64,000 nt of DNA from Angiostrongylus vasorum (taxonomy: Eukaryota; Nematoda; Chromadorea; Rhabditida; Metastrongylidae). The notes under the pieces are model-generated. The model was not told where the DNA came from and searched no databases. It saw only the letters and a program-made list of their open reading frames with translations. This document shows, in pieces, positions 53,031-62,429 of this stretch (its first letter is position 1; every line of letters starts with the position of its first letter). The position numbers and the translations under genes were made by a program. The stretch spans positions 868,001 through 932,000 of the forward strand of contig JADANN010000414.1 of the NCBI GenBank assembly GCA_018806985.1. The letters run 5' to 3'.

Positions 53031-53448
53031 CACTACTACGATAGCAGTCGCTTTCTATTCTGCTCAGTTACAGAAATTTTGAACTCCTAGAAAGAAAAAC
53101 CTTCGAAACAAGTTTGTTTACTACACGATAACATTGGCTACCCATTGCGAAACTTAGAAGGTAGTGCCTGCATTAGGAATTATACCATGTGTACTCTTTA
53201 GATATTGCACCCTCCCAAACAACTACTGCGCTTCTTGGAGGTGCGAAAACTCCTCACGGAAAAGGTTTTTTACGACAATAAATGCTCAGTCCCACATCGA
53301 AGACGAGATCGGAAATACCATCATCTTGCAGGAGTTTATGAATACAAGCTGCCTAAACCTTTGCAGTGTTAATAAAACGTAGTGGTAGTTTTCTCCAAAT
53401 TGACCGTTTTATAATCCCGGTATGAATGGTTTCATTTATGGGCTAACA
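53031..53448. other. No gene seen; part resembles 26180..26350
   Basis: CTTTAGATATTGCACCCTC, AACAACTACTGCGC and CACATCGAAGACGA have counterparts downstream of the transporter gene. Function unknown. Confidence 0.35.
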
Positions 53449-53881
53449 CAAGGTTGTTAGAACATATGTATTCGTCTAACGTTTCGACATCTTCGTCTTT
53501 CTCACAACCGATGATCCGAGTCGGTGGTCCACTGCTCATCGAGTTATCGATGTGGCGTCTTCTTCTTCGCATCGAGTCGGATCTTTCCCATGGACCATCT
53601 CTCGAATGAGGCATTCTTATTCGCCGACGCTATTTTATACAAGATACTGGTCGTTGATAATAGTGACTGTCCAGTGATAACAACTTCTTCATCCTGACAA
53701 CCCGTGCTGCAGACGACGGTATAATTATCAGCTAGCTCTTGAATCGAGCGACGCTCCACTGAGGAAGAACCACTTCGAGAAGGCGAACAACTGTGAAACT
53801 GTGGACCATCGACTCGGATCATCGGTTCTAGCAAACACGAATAGAAACGTTAAGCCGAAGTAAAGATGATTTATCAACGTC
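53449..53881. mobile_element. PLE-B inverted-arm element
   Basis: The left arm on minus and the right arm on plus share GGACCA(C/T)CGACTCGGATCAT, then CGG, and end in GAAACGTTA(A)GCCGA-like sequence and an ACCTTG/ACGTCG tail. They are about 100 bases each and about 250 apart. The same head-to-tail-inverted layout as PLE-A. Confidence 0.6.
53478..53505 (-). ncRNA. Hammerhead-ribozyme-like motif, family B, core mutated
   Basis: On minus: GUGAGAA in place of CUGANGA, a bulge A, an intact stem II GAC/GUC around GAAGAU, then GAAA and CGUU. Spacing is 28 nt. Two changes in the first core box predict no activity, but stem II is perfectly paired. Confidence 0.45.
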
Positions 53882-53899
53882 GTCTAAGGTTATCAAACA

Positions 53900-55870
53900 A
53901 AGAATCACCTGTGTCACCATCACCCTATTGATGGTCGAGTGACTCGAGCGAGGGCCAGTAAACCTTCCATTTTTCCTTGTTTCTTCCAAAAGTAGCTATA
54001 TGGGTTCTGCTCGCTCTAGGAACTCATTGAGCATCATACCTCTTTTCTAGGCTTTTCGTGAAGAACTCTGACCGTCGTGTCGGTGGTTTTCCGCAGTACG
54101 CTTGTCGTTTTTGCGAAGTTTAGTCGAAGACCAACTTTTCCACAGGCTTTATCAAAGTCGGCAAGCATTTTTCTCCACTTGCCTAATGTTTGCTATTATA
54201 ACGACGATATCATCAACAAACAGAAGATGGTGTTAATGCCGATCATCGATTTTCACTCCCATGTTGTCACATTTTAGTGTTCTCTTGATGTTCTTGAGGG
54301 TGGCGGTACATAATTTTGTCGAGATGCTATCGCCTTGCATAACCACTGCTTTGACATCGACGTCAATATCGTTGTAGAATGGTGACATCTTAACCGTAAA
54401 ATTTTTACACAGCTTACGAAAAATCTTTTACACACTGAGTAAGAACTCCTTGACTGTACAAGGGTTTCCATGAGTGCTTCTGTGTCAACCTTTAAGTTAA
54501 TCAAAGTGAGACAGAGCGGTCTTTTTGTACTCTCGCGATTCTTCAATGAATCTTGTTATCATGTAGATGTGGTTCATCGTACTTAATCCTTTTCGAAACC
54601 CTGCTTACTTCAGTGTTCTCTCAACCCTGTTTAGAACGACTGAGTGAAAAGTTTATAGAAGGCAGAAAGCAAGCAGATTGGGCAGCAGTTTTCGAAATCG
54701 TGGAGGTCACCCCTTCCTGAACAATAGTATGGTGATGCTCGTCTTCCATTTAGTAGGGACCTTGCACTCAGGCAGGTAACGTGTGAAGAATTGAGCCAGT
54801 GTGCTTACAATGACTGGCGAGAAGTTCTTCAGGTCTTATCCCGTACGCATCTGGTGCTGTTCGATTTTTTAGCCGACGAAATAGCGTGTCGGATTCTGGA
54901 AAGGAAGACCAGTGGCACGACAGACCGGTGGGCATCGGAGTGCAATCATCATGGTTTTGTAATTGGTGAAGCTTCGGTGGGCTTTGCGACTGCTTTTTCT
55001 CAGCCTCTGCTGCTTCGACCATAACCGCTGCTCTTCTCTCTTCAAGATGTTCTTTTATCGCCTGTATTTATTGCTTTGCAAGTTCGGACGTTAGTTGGCG
55101 GTTGCTTGCAGCTCGTGCGATTCCATGCTGCCATATCTGCTCAAGTGTTTCTAGATACAGACGTCTTTTTGGTGACTTACGAACACCCAACTTGCATAGC
55201 GTTAACGTGAAGGTGTTGAATGAGTCGATCGTATACTCCTCGTCGATGTTATCAAAAACGTCTTCCCAACAGCCGTCAAATCAACTAGATAAATCCCAGC
55301 TTATGGTGATCCTCGGACTTCGGTTTTTGAGTTTAGCGGCTTTTTATCATTTCCGCGTGAAATAGAATCTTGCGCGAAGGAGGCGATGATCTGATCACGT
55401 GTAGAATTTTTGGGACAACACCGCCATCAGTTACGCAAAACGTTCGATTTACTATGATGTCGCCTATTTTGTTGTGACACTCTACATTGGAAGAATTCCA
55501 TGCCCAGCGTTGAGGGTGGGGCTTCTGCACCCATTCAGCATGTTTGCCCCATTCCAAACCGTGAGGCCTGATCTCACATTCTTCAGACATTGTCTTTGAT
55601 TTCAGACTCGCATTGAAAAAGCCAATGATGACTTCAAAGAAAGTATGGTCTTTACTGTGGAACTTCTTCAAATCCATACAGAATTTTTTTCCAGGTCGCC
55701 TTCGTCATAGCTTGCTATGGGTGCGCAAACAACGAAGGTTTCCAAAACCGGTATTGATTCACATCTCTTCAACAGCAAACGTCGGATTCGGATTGTTAGT
55801 TTTTCAAATGAATCGATGTTCATGGCCGAACTCGTGCTGGCGAGAACGCCGGACTCTTCTATTATCGCAC
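53900..55870 (-). pseudogene. RTE-1 LINE, internally deleted copy
   Basis: The 3' tail with CACCTGTGTCACC begins near 53905. The C-terminal domain is short, with a deletion near 54095 joining it to the RT palm region (54100..54250). RT fingers and linker lie at 54270..55030 (HCKHTGSILHTLPA, KLHQLQNHDDCTPMPTG), endonuclease remnants at 55330..55860 (DLKKFHSKDHTFFEVIIGFF). No leader is seen at the 5' end. Confidence 0.75.
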
Positions 55871-55889
55871 TTTCTTGGTGATAGGTGCA

Positions 55890-57310
55890 ACATGAAGAGA
55901 ATTAAAGCTGGGCTGAGCACAAAATCTGGAGTCTGTCTATATAAGCTTTCCTATGAATGATTAGCAAGGTGTTCGGTGACGATCAATCGCTCAGAGAGGC
56001 ACCATGCATTTGACTCACTAAACACAGTGGAGGAACTTGAATGAATGCAGGCCTATGCAGCAGCATAGTACGACAACTCACAGCACTGTATGAGACACTA
56101 CACCCATAATCCTTATTGAATACAAAAGCATTTCTCCTGAACAACCGAAAGTCGATGAAGGGCTGTCATTAGAAACCAACTGTTGCATTTATTAATTGTT
56201 CATGTACAAAAGTTGTGAATCATTGAAATGAAAAGAAGAAAGCATTTTTTAAGCGAAATCTGTGTTTGAGCCTTCAAAATTAGCAAGAACTCTGAAAACT
56301 TGAAATATGGCAAGATGGTTATTGGTATGAAGTGAACCAAGTTCTATACGGCGACAATGACTCTTCTTACTAGGCTCACATTATTTAAAATTCCGTCATG
56401 TCTCTCTTGACATGGAAGCGCTTGAGCTAAGAAAAGCGAAGTAGCATGCACAGGCAACGGTAGGGACAATCATACAGAGAAACGAGCCACCGTTCTCGCT
56501 TGAAGAAGAATGAGTTTTGCGTGATATTCATCAAGAAGTCCTTCTCAGAGCTGACCGTGGTCACCTGGCGACGTCTTCGTGGACACCATCGAACAGCCAC
56601 ATCGCTGTAACTGCGAAAATTGTTTGTAGGAGTGTAATCGCATTATCTCTGGTCGGGTTCACGTTACTTCTGCTGACTATGCACGGAGTGCATTGGTCAA
56701 GCCACGAAAAACAGCTTTAGTTATCCTGAAATGGCTACTGTAATATACAATTCCTAATAGTATTCTAATTCTCGTTCGCTATTTTCTTCTTTCTTATTTG
56801 GATGTAAACAGTAAGGTAACTTTATTTATTCACTTTTATTTGGTATTGGAAACAATGGCGTCTATTGTTGGAAACCACAAGTTTTTTGGAACATTTGCCG
56901 AACTTTGAGAATCGGATAAAGCCTTAAATCTTGCGCTCTACTTAATGCATTCTGCTTCGATATTGGAAGTGGTCGTTTTTGAATCAATTCTGGGGAAGCA
57001 CTCCATGAAACAGTATGTTTCCTTTTGTTTCCTTTCAATCACCTCAGATAAGGTCTTCAAAAACGTCTCAAAGACTTATCTGTCAAACGAGCTGCCTTAG
57101 CGCCAACAATTGTTTTGTTATGCTGTTCAGAAACTTGTGGCAGATTTCAATGTGTATTTCTAAAGAGGAGAGGCACGTTCAATGCAGTGGTTAGAGGTGT
57201 CCTACGATGCACACATGTCTTTACTTCGACTCCAGGCTAAAGGTTCACTAAGAGCAAGCCTCCGTCTATCCGATGTTGGGAAATTGGTACCTGAACTTGT
57301 TTAGGCTCGA
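55890..57310. repeat. Duplicated block, copy 2 (repeat R1 plus SINE-A)
   Basis: Collinear with 48530..50690 but without the (GA)n tract and the PLE-B insertion. It ends in a truncated SINE-A (57170..57310: CAATGCAGTGGTTAGAGGTG, TTACTTCGACTCC) whose left flank matches the one at 50406. Confidence 0.65.
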
Positions 57311-57319
57311 CCCACTCCT

Positions 57320-57620
57320 TCTAATCCATGTGGGAACACCATACCACAGCGACTATTCTCGAACTTCTGGGAGAGTCCAATCGATCAATATTCAACGGCA
57401 TTCATAAAGAAAAAACAAGAGTGTCCTCAGGCAGAGATCCAAGCCTCCCATAAAAAAGTTCGAGAAAAAATCGAAGGTCTTCGCGGAGTATGGATGCGAG
57501 AAAGAGAATGGAACACCATAAGTGCTACGATCAGCACAGTATGTGTGAAAATGGGCCGTGTAAAAGCAATTCCCACGATACGCTCTAAGTTTCCCACAGT
57601 ATTCTTCCATTTCACGCTGT
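57320..57620 (+). repeat. Repeat R3 copy
   Basis: CGGCATTCATAAAGAAAA, CCTCCCATAAAAAAGTTCGA, AGGTCTTCGCGGAGTATGGA, TGCGAGAAAGAGAATGGAAC and TAAAAGCAATTCCCACGATA. Match to 32280..32480 on plus and to 41640..41810 on minus. Confidence 0.5.
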
Positions 57621-59154
57621 CAAGAATTTATCACTTTTTTTAAAAAATCAGATCGTAGAGACCATTCATAATCCTTCAACATTCATAACTAATTTCAGTT
57701 ATATAACCAAGCCTCATATATTCTGTTTATCTCTGCACTTTTTCTTCTATTTACTGCTGTCCTGTTTTTTGTTGTCATGAAAGCATTTCGAGTTCAGCGG
57801 CGATCTGATGCCACTTGAGGACTCCGTCTTCTTCGTGAATTTCACTGAACGCTGGTTGTTTTCGTAATCTGGGATAGTTATTCTAGAGCGTTTTTCAAGT
57901 CTTTGCAACGGACACTCGTTCCATTCTCGATTGGTGGAAGTCCTTCACTGAGAAGTGTGGTACTAATTTGCTTTCAATCAAGAAATTGCTTCCATGGCTA
58001 ACAGAACGTTAAACCAAGGAGTATAGTGAGGACATTGCACAGTATTTTTAACAAATGCTCTTTCCAAGACCTCACAGGCATTGTAATACCAAAGAAAATA
58101 ACTGCTTTTTTTATAAAGTGGATTATATTCAGTGCCACCAGCAACCACTCCTAGACCTATCTAAATGATTTCGTCCAAATTCTCAACAAAAATTGAATCC
58201 TTGTTGAGGACCACTTTAGATAGTGTTTTTCAGCTTGCCGATAACAAAGACGTAGGAGGGGTTCATTGCTGCGCGTGTGGTCAAACTAGGGGCAATAGTG
58301 CGTCTATCACTCGATGTACGTAACCACTTTACTCACGAGCGCCTTATGGATATCTTCCTTTCAAAATAAGTGATCCTCTTTTCGTAAAATAGACTATGTT
58401 TGGTAATATCTGGAAATCTGAAACCTCTTCTTGATCACTCTGTAGACGTATCACTAGCATCGGACCGCGTGACAATGAAGCGCAATCGAAGCGCGCATTG
58501 AAGTCAAGATGTATCACCTGCGAGAGGCAAGTGCAACCGTTTCTTCAGGCTATTGCTTTATTATTCGGTTTCCTCGCAAACTTTCCATGTCTGTGTTTCT
58601 TCGTGTCTCATGGCCCTCTCTTTGTGTTTCCACTTTTTTGAACCAACTCCCACTCTCGCGAGGTGTAGAAAAAAAGACTCGTCATCTATCCAGTCATGAT
58701 GCTGTCGGCATTTAGTGGAAATTTGTAAGGTCCATAAAGAACATTATGGTGTCTACTATGTGTTCTTGTAATCCTTCCTCTTTCAATCAAATGCCTACGA
58801 TTCATCATAACTATTCAAAACGAGATAACGTTTTCCCTGTCAAAAATGATGCTTCACGAAACATGCGATGACAGTTCTTCGAAAATTTTGGGCAATTTTG
58901 CAATAATTAAGGTACTTCCGAGTTAAAGCCCTAACGGATTTATAGAAGAAACTTTGTACTATGCCACTGACTTTGTTGGTGCACTGGCCTTAATGGTTTA
59001 GCTTTATATTACCGTCTATTCGCTCATTCCAAATGATAGTAAGGATTCATCGCAGCGACTGCAGAGAATGAAACAATCAGTGGTGGAATTTGATACAATA
59101 CCCTCTCATAAAAAATAAGAGACAGTAAATAACTAAATAGAAGGTTAAACATTG
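57621..59154. other. No gene seen; intergenic with diverged low-copy repeats
   Basis: 57940..58440 resembles parts of 51960..52260. An open frame at 58509..58715 has no splice support. Confidence 0.4.
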
Positions 59155-59665
59155 TAATCAACAGATCCCAACACTGACTTTCTATTGACCTCAGCACTGA
59201 TGCATAACCCGCTAGTTTCTTGATCAGCACACACGAAATTGTTGCGCAAATTATTTATTAATAGCAGCTGACGCTTCCGCTGATTTTGACAGAGCCTGGA
59301 AAGGCCAACTTGACTACAATATACTTAGCAAACAGCTGCATAACTAAAACAGGAAAAAACGCGAAATCAGGGCCTTACTCGCATTAACTCTGTGCGGTTG
59401 GTCTCTGCGTGGAATACTCAGGGAAGACTTATAGAAAGCGGTAGGTGTGCAAAGAAGCTATTTCGTTTTTAATGCGATTCAAATCTTGGCTTCGTGTTTC
59501 TTCTGTTTTTGGTTACGGAGGTGCTTAGCTAGGTACATTGCAGGCAATCTAACCTTTCCAAGCTCTGAAGAACGTAAAATCAGCCGAAACGTCAGCTGTT
59601 ATAACCAATCAATTTGTATAAGAACCTCATGTCTGCTAAACAAGAAAGAAGCAAGTTATTATAAC
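59155..59665. mobile_element. PLE-A copy, diverged, with long spacer
   Basis: Left arm: CTGACTTTCTATTGACCTCA, CTTGATCAGCACAC and, on minus, a shortened core ending GGAAGCGTC. Right arm: AAGCTCTGAAGAACG, GCCGAAACGTCAGCTG and CTGCTAAACAAG. The right core box CUGAAGA and GAAACGUC remain, but stem II (ACG..GCC) no longer pairs. Confidence 0.6.
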
Positions 59666-59841
59666 CAGTATGGTAAGTTAGTAAGGTTTCTTATAGGCTT
59701 TCTCACCTCCGTAATATCTTATTGAAAGATGTTCTAGAGGTCCTTTTGTCGTTTGTGGACAAAAACGACCAAAAGGACACAATAGTACCGGGCATACGAT
59801 AGCGATCAAGCGGTATGCTGCTTATTGACAGTATCCGTAGC

Positions 59842-59856
59842 CATATATACATATAC

Positions 59857-59887
<31 letters not shown>

Positions 59888-59888
59888 G
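59842..59888. repeat. (AT)n microsatellite
   Basis: ATACATAT units, then an uninterrupted AT run directly before the SINE-A head. Confidence 0.85.
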
Positions 59889-59889
59889 T

Positions 59890-60175
59890 AGGGTGCGGAG
59901 TAGCACAATGGTCGAAGGCGCCCTGCAATGCACATGGGATCGATCCCCACGCCCGAGGCTCACCAAGCCCTTCACTACGCAGAGGTCAGCAAATTGGTAC
60001 CAGACTTGTCTGGGTGGATAGCAACACTAGTTCGATATATCGGTAGGGCATCGTGAGTCATCGTAAAGGCCAGATATGCATTCAGCCACCTCCAACGATG
60101 CTTCGTGATGTGGAATGCACGGTCCATCCCTAAGGGATTGCTCAACGTCGACAGCTTTTTCTTTTTATCCTTTAT
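59890..60175 (+). mobile_element. SINE-A copy
   Basis: Head GTGCGGAGTAGCACAATGGT with CGAAGGCGCC, box-B-like GGGATCGATCCCC, body GTCAGCAAATTGGTACCAGA and ATATCGGTAGGGCATCGTG, and tail AACGTCGACAGC followed by T-rich sequence. Confidence 0.8.
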
Positions 60176-60213
60176 ATATATCTATGTATATACATGTGTT
60201 GCCATGTATATAG

Positions 60214-60251
<38 letters not shown>

Positions 60252-60255
60252 TTAC
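60173..60255. repeat. (TA)n microsatellite
   Basis: TATATATATCTATGTATATA, then a long uninterrupted TA run ending in TACATTTACATAG. Confidence 0.88.
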
Positions 60256-60259
60256 ATAG

Positions 60260-61359
60260 GCATATCTACTGAAAAATAGCTAATAATTGCTAGTCGGAAA
60301 TTGAGTCCTTCCCCCGTATAACTACGATGCTTCACCGTTTCTCATCGTTTTCATGATGTACGAAAGGTATTTTTGTGTCATTTTCATGGTTTAAACATTC
60401 CTGATTCTGTACTGCCTTTATGATTAATAGTAATGGTTGTAAGGAATTGGCTTATTACCTACTAATTAAAAGTCGAGAAAAAAAAGTAAAAATTTTCGGC
60501 CCCCAAAAAAGTCTCATCGTGATAGAATACAAGCCTTATCTTTCTATGACAACCGTCTTTATTTCAGTTAACTCCTACAGATGGAGACACAGTGCTTCAA
60601 AATTGGAAGAGAAAGAAAGGTTTATTGAGCCGCGTGTGTATTGAGTCGAATGCACGCGGCCGTAAATTCGTTTATCAGGTCTGTTTCCGGATCTGCTCAA
60701 CAGTGCTAATTAAAATCGTGTGGTCAGGAAGACAGTCCAATTGTTGATTTGAACAGTATTTAAATGTTAAGTTCTTCATAAAAATTGCAAATACTTCATA
60801 AGATCATTTTATTCCACCTTATCTCAGAAATGCTAGAATTTGGTTTTAATCACTAGTAGAAGAGAAAAAAGCCTTGATTTTCTTCTGTGCGACTGAAATG
60901 TATGTGCTTGCGTATGGTAGGCAGGTGCGTACATGTATGTGCAAATGTATGTGTGGGTATGTGTGCATGTCATTATGTGTATGCATATGTGTATGTCTGC
61001 AGATATTTTTGGCTACGTGGGTGTGTTTACGTGTGCATGTGTGTTCGTATGAGTGTGCTTGTGTATGTGACGATGTGTTCACCATGTTTCAATAATTATC
61101 TGGGTCGACGAGTAGAAAAATGCAAACGATTTATTTTATTTTGGTTATGGTTGTAAGCTAAAAAACGATCTCACAATTGAGCCTTCAAACAAGTCGAAGA
61201 GAGAAGACTATAGAAATTTCAAATCACAGAATTCTTAAAAAAGGTTGGAAATCGAAAGTGATGAAAACGGAAGAACTTTCATAGATCAAAATCATTAAAC
61301 TATTCGCCTAATGGGCATGGCAGTGCAGGATTGCATCTATCAGGACGCACCTATCACCT
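60260..61359. other. No gene seen; contains a TATGTG-rich tract
   Basis: 60895..61080 is TGTATGTG-rich simple sequence that gives false open frames on both strands. This is the 3' flank of the decayed transporter paralogue. Confidence 0.45.
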
Positions 61360-62239
61360 CTAACGCTCCGAGGCGATGTGCAACTTGGGCACATTCGACT
61401 GTCGATCTTGTTTCCTTCCGTTAATATCAAAAGGTACAATTGCCTTTCTCGATTGTATCGTTATACTCTTGAGCTGAACATTCTGAATAGTATTCGACGT
61501 CGAAGACGATACTGATTTCGTCCACGATGGATGGTTCACTTCTGGCCAAAAAATATAAACGGGACGTTGCAAATAACGACGAATACGCTCGCACCAAGGA
61601 AGAATGTCGTCCACTGAATAATTAACATCGCGGTTAGAAACAGTGATATCTGCTTTTGCTGGGATATGTGACATCGATATCATTTTTTCTATACTGTTTT
61701 TGTGTTGTTACAAACTTAAGTTTCCATCCCGCAACATAAACGGTTCTTATCAATGGAACGCGATAACGCAGGATTTCTTGGGAAAAACATACAAAACTTG
61801 TAGAAACAAACCCGTAACTTATGCAGAATACGTAGGTTTTTTCCTCTGCAAATAAATAGTAGTACACATTAATCCGTATTATCGTTCCAGGAGCTTCATT
61901 TCTTCTAACACTGTTTATAGTAGACTTTTCGTAGTGCGCCTTTAAATTATATTTATCGAAAGGTTTAACTAGGAATATAACCTAAATGCGATAGAAACGG
62001 GTCTTCCCAAAAACGACTTGTGACCATCCTCTTTTACGCGACATTCCTCCTACAAATCCTAAAAAATGGGAATATAAACATAAGGCTATTCTATTTTCCT
62101 ATTACTCATACCAATCTACTACCTCATCTATCGTATTGTGAGGACAGACGACTGCAACAACACCTGGCAGTACGAAAGACACAGCGCATCCGGTGATGGT
62201 CACGCATACCATTACAACGTCTATGTGCTGTCGCGCCAC
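61360..62239 (-). pseudogene. Decayed paralogue of the SLC17-type transporter (last two exons)
   Basis: Exon 62239..62123 (acceptor TTTTTTCTAG, donor GAG|GTAGTA) is intact: VARQHIDVVMVCVTITGC, LPGVVAVVCPHNT. It matches exon 9 of the gene at 27.6-47 kb and has its normal 117 bases. The last exon, 61613..61360 (acceptor AATTATTCAG, TAG at 61360), keeps QWTTFFLGASVFVV and, in another frame, SWTKSVSSS. They are split by an extra base in a run of six at 61548..61553 and a second extra base about 15 bases on. No upstream exons are seen before the LINE at 62430; any others would lie beyond the window or are lost. Confidence 0.7.
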
Positions 62240-62429
62240 CTAGAAAAAATTCTAGGGATTAATCTGCGGCTCATATTCCTTGAAAGACAAAGCAAGCTGC
62301 TAGAAGAATCCTTCCTATGAGGCTAATCATTTTGTTACATTGACGACCTCTTATCGGCTCATATTCTGCCATAATCAAATTCTGCACCATTCCTAATTAT
62401 AGCCTTGTGTCCTTTAAATGTAGAATGAG

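Noticed and set aside
60846..61156. Open frames rich in Cys, Val and Met on plus, and His and Thr on minus
   Set aside because: Produced by TGTATGTG simple sequence in all frames; no splice sites or domains.
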